Source: Symbiodinium natans | Taxonomy: Eukaryota; Sar; Dinophyceae; Suessiales; Symbiodiniaceae | Length of the DNA: 62,000 nt | Assembly (NCBI GenBank): GCA_905221605.1 | Contig: CAJNDS010002129.1 | Coordinates: 302,501 to 364,500, forward strand | Direction of reading: 5' to 3' | Part shown: positions 1 to 10,619 of the stretch, in pieces | Layout of the letters: each line of letters starts with the position of its first letter | How positions within the stretch are numbered: position 1 is the stretch's first letter | The notes under the pieces: model-generated | Database searches by the model: none | Told to the model about the DNA's origin: nothing | What the model saw: the letters and a program-made list of their open reading frames with translations, nothing else | Translations under genes and position numbers: made by a program

Positions 1-74
1 GGGTTGGCTACTTTATAAGGGAACCTTAAACCCAAAAAAAAAAAGGAAAAAGGGTACCACTGAGCTACCAAGCC
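1..74 (-). other. tRNA-like remnant at the window edge
   Basis: Read on the minus strand, positions 74-68 (GGCTTGG) pair in six of seven positions with 7-1 (CCAACCC), as in a tRNA acceptor stem. They are followed by TA and then TAGCTCAGTGG (67-56), a good match to the tRNA A box. The second half of the D stem does not pair. The anticodon region is replaced by a T-rich tract (A-rich on the plus strand, 34-52), and no proper T arm or B box is visible. It is therefore not a working tRNA gene, but could be a tRNA-derived retroposon head or a decayed tRNA. The window ends at base 1, so the 3' end cannot be checked. Confidence 0.3.
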
Positions 75-1011
75 AACACCCAAGCACAACCTTGGAGTCC
101 TACGGGAACATGTCTGGGACCCTGCAGACCGCGCCTCGCTACTCGAACTCCAGCTGAAGGCTGTGAGGCTGGCCTGCCAGGACACGCCTCCGGGGTTTGG
201 ATGCTCCTACCACCGCGACCACCGCCACAAATGATGGCACACCCCTACCAACTGACTCCAGCTGGGCTAGCGCCTGAAACTGTCACTCACTTCTCTCTTC
301 GGTGCCAGAGCATAGTATCGCGGTGGCGCTATACACTGCAAAGCACCATCATGATGATCCCGGAACCAGCTGTCTTGCGCAAGAAGGTCGGACATCCCCA
401 GAACTGAGCCTCTTCCGAGAGCTGGCAGTTGGCTACTCTCCACCTGACAAAGATGTCATGGGAGCAGGTTAGCATGGAGAGGGCTCAGGAGATCCCAAGC
501 CGGGTGCATGTAATGTGTGCAACCACGCCTCGGCTCTCACCTCATCCGAGCCCCAGTCTCCTTCTGGCAGACATCGGGCAACCAAGCTCGACCTGCGTTG
601 GCTTCGGGCTTTTGGGGTTTAAGTTTACGGTCCTCAGCGGCCAAGTGACAGTGGAACCTGAGATTGCTCCCGGTCGGGGCTCTGGGATATCAGATGCCTC
701 CTTGAGAAGGTGGCCCGGGACATCCTGCTATCTTGGGGTCGGACAGGTCGATGGGTAGCTCGAGCGATTCATCCCTCCTGGACAAGGACGCTTGGCCCGT
801 GTGGAGACCAAACATCCGAGGGTGCGGGGCTTGATACAAGGTAGAAGCGACCCCTACCCGATAATTCTGGACCACTCGGGATTTGTGCCAAGGGGATGAC
901 ACTGCCCTCCTGGCCCAAGAATCACAAGGCATGAGGCTTGCTTGAGGTTGCTGGGTTCATGCGGGCTCCCGTTGGTGTGTGTGCAAAGACGCCCTCAAAA
1001 CCTAACTATGA
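75..1011. other. no gene recognised
   Basis: Open frames here are short (up to about 110 codons), occur on both strands and show no recognisable domain. The stretch ends where the first telomere-like array begins. Confidence 0.5.
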
Positions 1012-1205
1012 ACCCTAAGCCCTAAGCCCTAAACCCTATAAGCCTCAAACCCTAAACCCTAAACCCTAAACCCTAAACCCTACTAAACCCCCACTAAACC
1101 CTTCTAAACCCTACTAAACCCTCAACCCCCCCTCAACCCCCCTCAACCCCCCTCAACCCCCTCAACCCCCTCAACCCCCTCAACCCCCTCAACCCCCTCA
1201 ACCCC
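1012..1205. repeat. telomere-like array grading into CCCCTCAA
   Basis: The array starts with CCCTAAA units, passes through CTACTAAACC variants, and from about 1130 becomes a run of CCCCTCAA/CCCCCTCAA units. The change is stepwise along the array, which suggests local amplification of a mutated unit rather than random decay. Confidence 0.9.
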
Positions 1206-1279
1206 AGAAGCCCTTCGAATCTTCGGTGCGGCTCAGCTGCTCGGCTCCAGGAACCAGCAAGTAGACCTCGGACGTTTAA

Positions 1280-1351
1280 GCGCTTAGGGCTTAGGGCTTC
1301 GGGTTTAGGGCTTGGGGGCTTAGGGCTTAGGGCTTAGGGCTTAGAGTTTAG
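1280..1351. repeat. degenerate GGGCTTA/TTTAGGG array
   Basis: About nine imperfect heptamers, mostly CTTAGGG with a few TTTAGGG. The orientation is opposite to the array at 1012-1205, so the two face each other across about 75 bp. Confidence 0.85.
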
Positions 1352-1754
1352 GGCGCTTTGGGGGGGGTTTTTAAGGGTCCGCATCTCGGTTGTGGCATCG
1401 CACGAGGACGGGGGACAGCAGAAAACTCTCAAAGCCCTGCCAACCTTAAACTCTCCTGACCCCTAAACCCCCAGACAAGCCAAACCTCCCACACTTTTAA
1501 ACATCTAAACCCCAAGCCCTCCCGACCCTAAACCCCATGATTCATGAATCCTGTAAACCCTAACCTTCTCAACCCTACACCTCCCCCCCAAGCAGCCCAC
1601 GGGAGCAGCGCAAGAACTTCGAGGCTGCACTTGCCTGAGCCCTTGGCCTGCAGCTCGGAGAGGGCCTCCGCAGAGCACGAAGACACAGCTCGATGAGGCT
1701 TACTTCGGTAGGGCTTCAGGCTTGGGGTTGAGGGTTTCGGGGTTTGTTTAGGGT

Positions 1755-1850
1755 GTAGGGTTTAGGGTTTAGGGTTTAGGGTTTAGGGTTTAGGGTTTAG
1801 GGTTTAGGGTTTAGGGTTTAGGGTTTAGGGTTTGGGGTTTAGGGGTTGGC
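1755..1850. repeat. TTTAGGG telomere-like array
   Basis: Around thirteen nearly perfect TTTAGGG units with degenerate units at both edges. This is the plant and dinoflagellate telomere sequence at an internal position. Confidence 0.95.
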
Positions 1851-2850
1851 TGGCAGAAACACGAAACGGGGTACTTGTTGGGGCTAGGGTCAGGGAAACC
1901 GAAAAAAGCTGGGGCACCTAGGGCTATGCCACTTTGGCATCACCCCCCTCAAGACCTGTATGGGAAGAAATTCTAAGTTAGGGTGGGCCTCTTCAGAGTG
2001 CTACCTTTCTAAGGGTTTTGTGATTTGAAGATGTTGGACAAGGCTTTGGGATCAAGTTGCAGTGAGGACTGCCATCACGGGTATCGTCGGCCTCTGGCAG
2101 CTCGCTCGCATCATCAGCCATAACCAGCCTTGCTAGCCATGGCGCTGAATGCACAGCAAGCTGGGCACAGTGCCTGTTTTAGGGTTTCGGGTTTAGGGTT
2201 TATGGTTTAGGGTTTGGGTTCAGGGCCTAGTGCCTCAGTCCACTGCATCTCATCTCAAGTTGCTGAGCAAGCTTACGTGTGACAGACCTGAGGCGCATCA
2301 GCCGACGACCTGGCCATCGCGAGGAGTGGAGTGGCATCTGTGTGGTCTGACATGCAGGCAAAAGAGCCTATCCAGAGACAGCTGCTTCTCGACCTTACAC
2401 GGACGTGGCATATGCTCTCTGATGCCAGTATCGGGCACAAGGGGTAAGCTCCAGGCTGTGTCAAATCTCACCTGAACGGCCGCCAGTTGCTCCAGTTCGG
2501 CGCCACCTTCGCAGAAGAGACGCGAAAGGTGGATTTCCAACACGGAGAAGGGCTCTTAAGGAAGCAGTTTGGCTTGAGACACATCAGACACCCCATCCTT
2601 CCAGGAGCCAGTGAATTGCAGTGTCCCTTTTGAAGGAATATTCCCAACTCGCGATGCTTCCCGCACTTCCTTACAAGGAACGCCTAAGCCCCAAATCCCT
2701 CAACCCCTCGGCCCTCAACCCCTCCACCCGAAACCCCTAAACTCCCTAAATCCCCGCGCAGAAATCAGGCCTTCGGCCAAGGAGAGCGTGAGCCGGAAGG
2801 CCTGGAGCTCTTCGGGCCTGGGCTTCTCATTCCCCAAAAATGTTACGATG
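1851..2850. other. no gene recognised; small degenerate telomere-like patch
   Basis: Holds a short degenerate TTTAGGG patch at about 2178-2225 and small overlapping open frames on both strands (2230-2543) with no recognisable domain. Confidence 0.5.
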
Positions 2851-2928
2851 TAGGGTTTAGGATTTAGGATTTAGGATTTAAGATTTAGGATTTAGGATTT
2901 AGGTTTTAGGATTTAGGATTTAGGGTTC
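2851..2928. repeat. TTTAGGA variant telomere-like array
   Basis: About ten heptamers that are almost all TTTAGGA/GGATTTA instead of TTTAGGG, so the variant unit itself has been amplified. It lies about 100 bp beyond the stop codon of the protease gene. Confidence 0.9.
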
Positions 2929-3025
2929 GCAGCAGCGGTGGCAGGGAGAAACTTTTCTTTCCGTCGGACAAGAGTTCGATGGGAGCGTGAGAGTCCATCA
3001 TGCATTTCAGCGAAGAAGCCATGCT

Positions 3026-4354
3026 TTAGCCAGTGTCAGAAGTTCTGGAAAAGCGCTGAAGCCGCCTTGCACGCAGCTCTTCTGTGGATAACACCGCCGC
3101 TTGTGGCTGAATGACGGGCAGTGTGGCTGCTGGCCATACAGGAGAAGCAACAGTTGGCGTGGGAGGCCTTGCCCCTGCACTGCTCGTGGTTCTGGCTGGA
3201 AGTTTTGCAATAGCCGCACGCTTGGCATCTTCCTCGGATTCCATTCTTTCAGAGGCGCTTGCGCCTGTTTCAGGATCAGTGATGGTAACTTCATACTTTA
3301 CCTCGTCCAGCGAGTGGATTTGTGGCTTCACGTTCATTCGCAAGCAGCGGCCTTCATGGATGAGTTCCGAATCACGACCACCGATGGCTCCTCTTAAGAG
3401 ATCTGCAAATAAGCCTTGTACCTGTTCCTTGGAAGGACGTTCCGCTGAGTTTCCAGCCAAAGCTGCTGGGCTTTCTCTGGAGAAGTGTAGCAGGGCAGCC
3501 CGTGCTGCATCGCCCAAGTCGGAAAGATCCATCTTCGCACATGCGTGTGGCTGATTTCGATCAGCTTTGCCAAAAGCAGCAGGGCTTAAAATCAAGGGGA
3601 AGGTAAGGCGAGAGTCCATTCGAGCTCGTTGCCGGTTATTTGTCCGTTTCGCAACTGCTTCCTGAACGCGTGCAATTAGCTGGAGAATATCTTCATCTTT
3701 TCCCAGCTCCTTCAGCAACTCTTCAGTGAAATGACCTGCACCCGAAGATTCGCCGGCAACTCGTCCAGGATCGCACGCCCAAAGAAACAAGAAATCATTG
3801 GGCGATGCGTATCTTGCATTTTTGACTGATTCACGACCTCTCGCTCTACCCTGCGACCGACTTTCTGAACCTTCGCAACCTTCTGTACAGCGCCACGTCA
3901 CATTGCTCAACTCCTCTCGACACGCGTCAAAGCACAGCACGCTCACAAGCTTCCGCCCATCAGTCAATCGGACGCGATTTAGTCTTCGAACAAGCAGTTC
4001 CTGCACATCGAACGGCTCGCCATTTCTGGACAGCAACTGTAGCTGCCCATGAGTCTCACGGGCATGACCAGCATAGTAGAAGAAGAACAGCACTGGGAGT
4101 TGTGACGGCGTCTGTGTGCTTGCTTGAGATATCTGCAGAACGCTACTTTCTATGCAACTCGACATCTGTTGCGTGTCTGCATTTTCGACCAATTCAACCC
4201 GGTCTTCTGGCCAGCCGAGCTCAACAAGCCGCTTTGCCATCCGATCCGCATCCCGAACACAAAATTCGAGACGTTGCAATGCAGGATCAGAACACCGATA
4301 GTCATCGATGCCAAGGACGAGTGCGGAAACAGGGCAAATTGGACACCCAGCCAT
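3026..4354 (-). CDS. caspase-fold (C14-like) cysteine protease, intronless
   Basis: A single open frame of 442 codons from the ATG at 4354 to a TAA. The same frame is open upstream to 4381 but only from a GTG. Residues about 10-215 carry the caspase p20 fold: the first strand (SALVLGIDDY), a DAD...MA...L helix, the catalytic His in FFFYYAGHA (His97) and the catalytic Cys in LCFDACRE (Cys145). A p10-like GAGHFTEELLKEL follows near 204. This His-Cys dyad is the one used by metacaspases and other clan CD peptidases, so a cytosolic endopeptidase role is likely; substrate and trigger are unknown. Residues about 324-386 (EVTITD...EEDAKRAAIAKL) weakly resemble a double-stranded RNA-binding fold, which is inference only. 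The tail is Pro/Ala/Thr-rich. Metacaspase or orthocaspase subtype is not resolved. Confidence 0.82.
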   Translation of the reverse strand: MAGCPICPVSALVLGIDDYRCSDPALQRLEFCVRDADRMAKRLVELGWPEDRVELVENADTQQMSSCIESSVLQISQASTQTPSQLPVLFFFYYAGHARETHGQLQLLSRNGEPFDVQELLVRRLNRVRLTDGRKLVSVLCFDACREELSNVTWRCTEGCEGSESRSQGRARGRESVKNARYASPNDFLFLWACDPGRVAGESSGAGHFTEELLKELGKDEDILQLIARVQEAVAKRTNNRQRARMDSRLTFPLILSPAAFGKADRNQPHACAKMDLSDLGDAARAALLHFSRESPAALAGNSAERPSKEQVQGLFADLLRGAIGGRDSELIHEGRCLRMNVKPQIHSLDEVKYEVTITDPETGASASERMESEEDAKRAAIAKLPARTTSSAGARPPTPTVASPVWPAATLPVIQPQAAVLSTEELRARRLQRFSRTSDTG

Positions 4355-4672
4355 CAACTCATCGGCAGCTGCGTCTCCCACTTCCTTCTTCCAAAATCCT
4401 GCACGTCTAAACCCTCAAGCCTGAACCTCCAGATGTGCCAGAATACTTGGAGCCAAGAGTGGCTGGCGTGAGTGGCTAGCATTGTAGGTTGAGGGTTTAG
4501 GGTTTAGTGGGTAAGGATGGTAAGGCTTAAACCATGTGTTTCTCCTCTTGATGGTGCCGTCCACGATGTACTTTAAACTCAGATAGTCCTTGCGAATCTT
4601 GACTCAGATCGTCGTCGTATCTCTTTCAGAACAGCTAGTACGAGCTGCTGTGAGGACCGACTCCGTGTCTCC

Positions 4673-4737
4673 AACCCTAAACCCTAAACCCTAAACCCTA
4701 AACCCTAAACCCTAAACCCTAAACCCTAAACCCTAAA
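4673..4737. repeat. CCCTAAA telomere-like array
   Basis: Nine essentially perfect CCCTAAA units, one of the cleanest arrays in the window. Its orientation is opposite to the arrays at 1755 and 2851. Confidence 0.95.
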
Positions 4738-4860
4738 GGGGCAGCCCCCTTCTAAGCCAGAGGCTGCCCACGCAGCAGCTCCCGCAATTCTGGCTCCTCC
4801 AAGGCCTGTCAGGTGGACCGCTGGCTGGCGGGATGTGCCTACCATTGTTCGTAGCATCAG

Positions 4861-4940
4861 ATTATTATTCTCATTCTTATTATGATTATTCATATTGTTG
4901 ATATTATTACTATATTTCTATATATATATATATATAAACG
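4861..4940. repeat. ATT-rich tract ending in (TA)n
   Basis: Imperfect ATT/ATG trinucleotides run into a perfect (TA) stretch at about 4918-4935. This is a low-complexity, AT-rich island in GC-richer DNA. Confidence 0.85.
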
Positions 4941-4980
4941 CTATAGTACCTTTAAGAGTTCCAAGGTTTCATAGCCTCAG

Positions 4981-5003
4981 CCCTAAACCCTAAACCCTAA
5001 ACC
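4981..5003. repeat. short CCCTAAA array
   Basis: Just over three CCCTAAA units immediately beyond the AT-rich tract. Confidence 0.85.
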
Positions 5004-5249
5004 GACAAAGAACTCTTAAAGATTCTATACCCATTAAAATATACAATATTTGAACAAAAATACTATTGGAATTCGCGTTACGAATGAGGCAAAAGACTAT
5101 TACTCTCCGGTATTCTTTCCAGAAGACTGAGGACAACGATGCCATGTGAAGGTCTGGGAGGCCTCCTGAGGGGCCAAGTGAAGGGCCGTCAGCTCGATGG
5201 ACACCGTGAGCCGGCCACCTGGCAAGTGCAGGTCTGGGCGTGCGGGCTT

Positions 5250-5308
5250 CATAGGGTTTAGGGCTGTTGTGGCTTAGGGTTTGGGGTTTGGGGTTTGGGG
5301 CTAGGCTT
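5250..5308. repeat. degenerate TTTAGGG/TTTGGGG patch
   Basis: Begins with TTTAGGG, is interrupted, and ends in three or four TTTGGGG units. It lies about 140 bp downstream of the HEAT gene stop codon. Confidence 0.75.
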
Positions 5309-5446
5309 AGTGTATATGGGGTTCAGGCACTCGGGAGCATGACGCCGGGCTCATTTCAGCTGGCGCAGTCTTCGACTGTACAACTCGTGACTGCGACTTG
5401 TCACCCAGACACCAGGGTCACCATGAAATGCGAGAGAGAGATGTGC

Positions 5447-6473
5447 TCACGCCCGTCCATGGTGGCTGGCGACAGCGTGCTCCTCAAGCCATTTCGAGGC
5501 ATGCCCGGCCACTTCTTGCAAGATGTCATCAGGGACGAGGAAACCAGCTGCATTGAGGCGCCTTTCGATGTTGGCAGCATCTGCTGTGGCGAAAACCAGT
5601 GGAAGCAGAGTGACGGTCGCTGATCTCTGCCTGAGCTGTGTCAACAGATTGCCAGATGACCGGCACCAAGGGAGACAACTATCGCTGCTTTGCTGCTATT
5701 ACTTCTGACTGATCGTCTATGGCCCGTGTCTCAGACAACATGGGACTGGACCGATAGCCAAGGGTCACATCAGGATCCCATGCTTTTAGGAGCGGGAAGA
5801 GTGCCCTCACCAGCACCTCTACCTCTCCAGCCCCTGCACCTTCTGCCAGTCTGGCCAGCAAGTCCAAGGTGGCGCACCAGTTCTCCTTCTCCAGGGCAGG
5901 TTGCAACTGATCGATGGCCAGGGCCATCACCGCCTGCCTGGACCCCACATCCAGAACATCCAGAAGCTGCAGGATCGTTGCGGATGCTGCCTTCTGGGTG
6001 TGGCTGTTTGAATCCACCAACGCACGGAGCACCGCGGCCAGGACCTCGAGGTCTCCGGGGATGCCAGCACCCAAGGCGCCCAAGGCGCGCAGGGCCTCGA
6101 TTCGGACGTTCTCGTAGCCTTCCTCGGCTCGGAACGCGCGCGCAAAAAAAGAAAGAAACACCTTCAGGGGAGCGCTTGATTCTTGGGGCAAGAAGGGCAC
6201 CTTGCGTCTTCAGCCCAGCTTCCTTGTCCGTGTCTTCCAGCCGTGCAAGGAGGGCAGCTTTCACTTCGGCGTGGCCTCACGATGCACAGAAAAGAAACCA
6301 GTGTGACGCCATTTGCCACACCCCTGACGCCATTAGCCACACCCCTGAAGCCTCGTCATGGGTCTCACATACAGGAACGAGACCCCCCCCCCCCCCCACA
6401 CTCCCCTGCGCCGACCCTGTCTGCCTGGCTCCACCACCTTTGCAAGGGCTCGGGCGCTGGCCCGACGGAGCAC
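5447..6473 (-). CDS. HEAT-repeat protein, 3' exons (probably end of the ubiquitin-like/HEAT gene)
   Basis: Four minus-strand exons can be joined in frame with GT-AG introns: 6473-6416 (VLRRASARALAKVVEPG), 6275-6201 (HAEVKAALLARLEDTD), 6127-5769 (three or so HEAT units, for example ENVRIEALRALGALG and KAASATILQLLDVL) and 5626-5447, ending at TGA. Phases agree at all three junctions (1, 1, 0). The 73-nt intron at 6128-6200 ends in a good pyrimidine tract, and the 140-nt intron at 6276-6415 holds a 16-C run. HEAT repeats are paired amphipathic helices that form protein-binding solenoids, so a scaffold or adaptor role is likely. The first listed exon needs an upstream exon ending in phase 0, which was not found. 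Joining to the exons at 7430-7987 is inferred from shared family and strand. Confidence 0.65.
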
Positions 6474-7429
6474 CTTCACCAGGGGTCAGGGCTCCAATAC
6501 CTCCAACATGTCCAAAACATTCGTTTGGTGCACCGAACAGATCCCTACGTTGGAGTGTTTAAGGGTTAGGGGCAATGGCATCGGCAGTTGTGCAGACCAA
6601 GTGGCCATTATGTCGCAGTCATTTATGGTATTTTAGGGGTCTCTTCGAAAGTATGTGCTTGTTTGGAGGTAACTTTCGGTATAAACCGAAACCATTCATG
6701 CCCCGTCCTCCTCACCGCTCTGCAGGTGGAATAGGAGGCGGGAGATGCAAGCGGCATCGCCTTGGAAGGTCGAGGCTCCCAAGCAAGGATCGGGAGTCTC
6801 CCAACAAGCACCCCCCCTCAGGGACCTGCAACACCTCCGAAGCCACCTTGAAACAAAGGGCATCTTGCAGGTAAGCCCCGAAAGAAACCGGGGTTTCGCA
6901 GAGGACTCCAGTGCGGCCAAGAAAAACACCACTCCGAACTCGAAGGCCCACTTCCAGCTCAAGCTGCGGGGTTGGGGTCTCTGCTTTCAGGCTTCTTGGT
7001 ACAAATCCCAAGCCACCCGGCCTTACAATCAAAGCTTCAACCCTCCAACCGAAGCCGTTTAGGGCTTAGGGTTCTTGGGTTTAGGGCTCAGGGGCTCCCG
7101 TGCCTCGCGGGGCGACACCCGCAATCAGGCGCAGGCCTAACTCTGCTTCCTGCGTGTCCAACCTCCGCTTCATCAGAGCTCTGTTGATTCCTAGGACTAG
7201 GGATTCTTGCGGTGGAGTTCAGAAGTCAACTTCTCAAAAAAGTTAAGGATGTCGAACGTGGGGTTCAGGGTCTCGGGTAGTGGGTCCCCTTCAGCTGCGG
7301 GGGCCCCTTTTGGATGCTTTACTCGAGACTGGCTTCGATTCTTGGGCTCCCACGCAGCTTCGATGCCAGAAAACCCTAAACCCCAAACCCTAAACCCCAA
7401 CCCTAAACCCTAAACCCCCGAACCCAAAC
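6474..7429. other. probable intronic region with telomere-like DNA
   Basis: Lies between the two sets of HEAT exons. The known exon ends (phase 2 at 7430, phase 0 at 6473) require at least one more exon here, but no convincing HEAT-like segment was seen on the minus strand. A CCCTAAA array starts within about 10 bp of the splice donor at 7429/7428. Confidence 0.45.
7373..7420. repeat. CCCTAAA telomere-like array inside an intron
   Basis: About six CCCTAAA/CCCCAAA units. On the gene strand the intron opens with GTTTGGGTTC and then becomes TTTAGGG repeats, so the array practically abuts the 5' splice site of the exon at 7430-7597. Confidence 0.85.
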
Positions 7430-7987
7430 AGAATGAGATCCGTGGCAGGGCACAATCGGTTTGCCACGTCCAAGACTGACTGATTGCCGATGTTGGCGAC
7501 CTGGAGGATAGCGTCGACTGCTCGGTCTCGCACGTGAGCATTGGGGTCCTGACCGGTTAGACCGACAAGAGTGGAGAAGCAGCGCCATGTGAACGATCTT
7601 AACTAGGTAAAGACAGGATGGCCAGGCACTCAGATGCTCTCAGCCCTCCTCCAGGCACTGCAGGGCCGCATCGACCGCAGAAGCATGACCCCTCACCGCC
7701 GCCAGATCTTTCAAGGCCGAAGCTCGCTTGGTCACGCTGCCGCTGCCCAGGCGGGCACACACCTCCCGCAATGAGCAGATGAGCAGCAACTCCAGCTCTT
7801 CGCCAGTGGCAAAGCTGTAGGCGTCCGCGATGGTACGTAACGTCGATTGCAAGACCAACTCTTGGCAAGCTGGCGGAAGGCCCCAGAGTGCTTGAATCTT
7901 CTGCTTCACGTCGAAGGCCGTTTCTGTGTCAAATAGCTCTAGCTCCAGCTCTTGGCCACTGACGTTCCGGACAGTGACTTGGACCAT
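7430..7987 (-). CDS. ubiquitin-like domain plus HEAT repeats, 5' exons
   Basis: The ATG at 7987 opens a ubiquitin-like domain (residues 1 to about 75: MVQVTVRNVSG..., DVKQKIQALWG, CQELVLQS). HEAT repeats follow (SVTKRASALKDLAAV). Exon 1 is 7987-7659. A GT donor at 7658 and an AG acceptor before 7597 give a 61-nt intron and preserve the frame. Exon 2, 7597-7430, continues with AHVRDRAVDAILQVANIGN and NRLCPATDLI, again HEAT-like, and ends at a GT donor in phase 2. The ubiquitin-like head probably serves as a protein-interaction module in front of a HEAT solenoid. The start was chosen because the beta-grasp pattern begins exactly at this Met; the open frame further upstream is minisatellite. The 3' exons are probably those at 5447-6473. 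Confidence 0.7.
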
Positions 7988-8020
7988 CTTGAAACCGTCG
8001 AATCGAGGCGCTGCAGACTG

Positions 8021-8093
8021 CGGATGGCTGTGGATGGCGGTGGATGGCGGCGGATGGCTGTGGATGGCTGCGGATGGCTGTGGATGGCTACGG
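8021..8093. repeat. GGATGGC(T/G)G minisatellite at the gene start
   Basis: Seven or eight imperfect 9-10 bp units of the type GGATGGCTGT lie 34 bp upstream of the ubiquitin-like gene ATG, probably in its 5' leader. Read through in frame it would encode His/Ser/Pro-rich sequence. Confidence 0.8.
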
Positions 8094-10619
8094 CAAGACA
8101 GACAAGGCACGCAACCCGTTGGCAAAGACGTGTAAGCCAATCAACACGGGCACAACAAAGCCAGCCGTACCTGGACCTTTGCCCTTGGGCAGCATCCTCG
8201 GTGCACTTTCAGACCGCATCTGTGCAGTGTGAAGCTACTCGCATCACTAAGAGCCAGCCCGCACTGTGTTGCGTCACTTTGGCCATAACCGGTGCACACT
8301 GTCCGCAACAGAGGCTCACACTGCTCGTCCTCCAGGCAGACCTCGCTGGCCTTAGCACGCTCCGAAAGCCAGGACGCTCGCTCTTCCCTCGATAGAATTC
8401 ATGAGCCTGTGGTAAGCGTAACTTTTTCTTGTCGGCCATTGCCGGCGCGGTGAAGATGCATCGCTGTATCATCCTGGTACCAGTGGTTCTCTGTTTCCGT
8501 GGCACAAGTCAATGGTTATTCGGCTCCCTCGAGGTTCCTGTATTTCCCTCTGGCCGACTTCGAGATTTTTCATCCAGGAGCTGGAAGCCGTGCGAGAATA
8601 TCCCACAGATCTAAGCCCTCTGACGCGGCACCGAAGCCGAGCAGCGCGACCCTGGAATCCCAGAATAGTGCTTCTGTCGATGATTCAGGGGAGTAGCTCC
8701 AGGGAATATGGCGATAAACCGCTAAGCATGATAATACGATGCTGACCCCATATTACGATCAATCGGTGCTGCGCCAGCTGGCCAGGAGCACTGCCATAGG
8801 CCTTTCCTCCTACGCCACGGGTGGGACGAAATCGAAAGCGGCATGAAAGACACCATGACACCTCCCACCTTAGGAACGTAGCGGCAGCTCGAAAATTCTG
8901 GGGCTTGGTCCCATTGTCAAGAATGAAAATTGGGGTCAGGCTGATAGGCGAAGCCCAAACCCCTGCAACTTACACCCCAAGAATTAAAAACCAAGCGAAA
9001 CCGCAGAGGCTTGCGGAACTCACCCGGGCCAACAGTGATCCTTCCTCCGGGATCGCCCTAGGCGAAGGACACCTAAGATCAGGCTCGTATGAGTAGAGTT
9101 TCAGGTCAAGGGCTTTAGGGTCTAGACTCTGGACCCTCCATCCTTAATAGACTTGGAGTGTGTGAAGGACTTTGCGCAACCAAGCTCAACCACTTCAGAC
9201 GCTCTAAGCAAACACACGCCTCTCATCCAAGCAACTTGGAAAAGGCCAATGCAGCTTTCCGCGCCTCAAATCTCCAGAAGCTGCTTCTGATACTCTGAGA
9301 CCCATCATGGCCCCACGTGAATCCCGGCTCTCGCTTAGCCTCCTATAGCCTCACAAGCCTCTGAGTCCTGGGCCGAGCGTGCGCCGTCTGCGAGAGTCTC
9401 CGGAAGCCGCGTCGGCCGCGTCGGCGTTGCGGGTGCAAACCAAACGTATTGTCTGAGCCTCCACCGGCGGAACCAGGGCGAACTCTTGCCTCGGCTTTAG
9501 GTCAAGTTGGGGGTGTACGAAAAGAATGACCCCTGAAATAGTCCCGCAAACAGCAGGATTCCCTTGCTATAAGGACCCCAGTAAGGTACCCCTAATTTCG
9601 GAGGTTTCCCCCCAATTCACGGCCCAAACACTGAAAGTGACTTGAGGGGCAGCCGAGGCCAGGGAAGGCTAGCCCCGTGAAGATTGCGCCGACTTTCTTG
9701 AAGCTAACACCTCCAAGATGAACCAGCAATAAATACTAACCTATGATAGAAAAAACCCGAAGATTTCCGGACCTTGTCCGCCCGTCACGCCGTCATGCAG
9801 GACCACATCGACACGCCCAGGTGTAGAAACAAATCCTCAACATTCGCCTGTTTAAACTTGGTCTTCTGCTAGCGCGCTGACCAGTAGCTAGTTGCAGCAA
9901 CCCAAGCCATGCTGGTTCCTCTGCACTCCACCCCGCGATCCCCCTGTACAAAATCAAACTCAGCCTGGTTGTTACCTCGTTTGCTGCCTTTTGCACACTG
10001 ACCTGGTTGTGCAGTTGTCATGGGCGTGCATGGGGACGGTGCTTGCAGCACTTGCCGTTCGCGTCCTTTCCGAGGACTATTCAGCTGAAAGAGTGGATCC
10101 CCTGCATAGGCCGCCCGCGTTACACAGTCCTCAAGCAGCCGGACCTGGCCTTGCTAGCATCCCCTACGCTCGTGGTTCAGAGTAAGGGGTTAAGTATGAT
10201 TGAGTCGTGCAGGGGCCTCTGGGATACGCCTTGGTACAAATCGGGTGCTTTCTTGGGTTTATACGGGTATATAACTTATGACTTATGATAACAGTCAAGA
10301 AATGTTACACGGAGTTCAAAAAACATCGCGTGCTGGCTGGGGCGAGGCGAGGGGAAGGAATGCATCAATGCATCCAGAGATCGGGGCTTGGGCACGGTAC
10401 CTTTTCTTTCGCACATGCAAATGTCTGGAGATCTCGCCCGGCCTTCTTGGCCCTTGCGGAAACCAATATTGGGGTTTCAATTTAGAGGGGATCAACGGAA
10501 GCCCCCTGAAACCCACATCTCAACTCAAAAGGCACAAAGTGTGTAGTATGGTCAGTAGTAGAGACAGTATAGACAAAGGGCTCAACGGAACCCCGTGAAA
10601 CCAGCCCAGGGCCGATAAA
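8094..10619. other. no gene recognised
   Basis: Only short open frames on both strands. The one notable item is the dispersed repeat at 9525-9605. No membrane, enzyme or repeat-protein signature was seen. Confidence 0.5.
9525..9605 (+). repeat. dispersed repeat, copy A
   Basis: Shares a core of about 25 identical bases (9577-9601, around GACCCCAGTAAGGTACCCCT) plus weaker flanking similarity with the reverse complement of 33120-33178. The copies differ by an internal indel of about 20 bp. Confidence 0.7.

Larger units (their letters stand above)
4355..5446. other. intergenic, telomere-like and AT-rich repeats
   Basis: Contains a small TTTAGGG patch (about 4490-4515), two CCCTAAA arrays listed separately, an ATT/TA-rich tract and a TTTGGGG-type patch. 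No coding region is recognised. Confidence 0.6.

Noticed and set aside
1012-1850. A real chromosome end at the left of the window
   Set aside because: The arrays are short and face both ways, and unique sequence and genes continue on both sides.
4642-4781. 9-bp inverted repeat (GAGCTGCTG / CAGCAGCTC) around the 4673 array, as a second transposon-like element
   Set aside because: The match is short, there is no target-site duplication, and such a pair can occur by chance over 140 bp.
5690-6562. 290-codon plus-strand frame
   Set aside because: It is antisense to the spliced HEAT exons, which have matching phases and proper splice sites.
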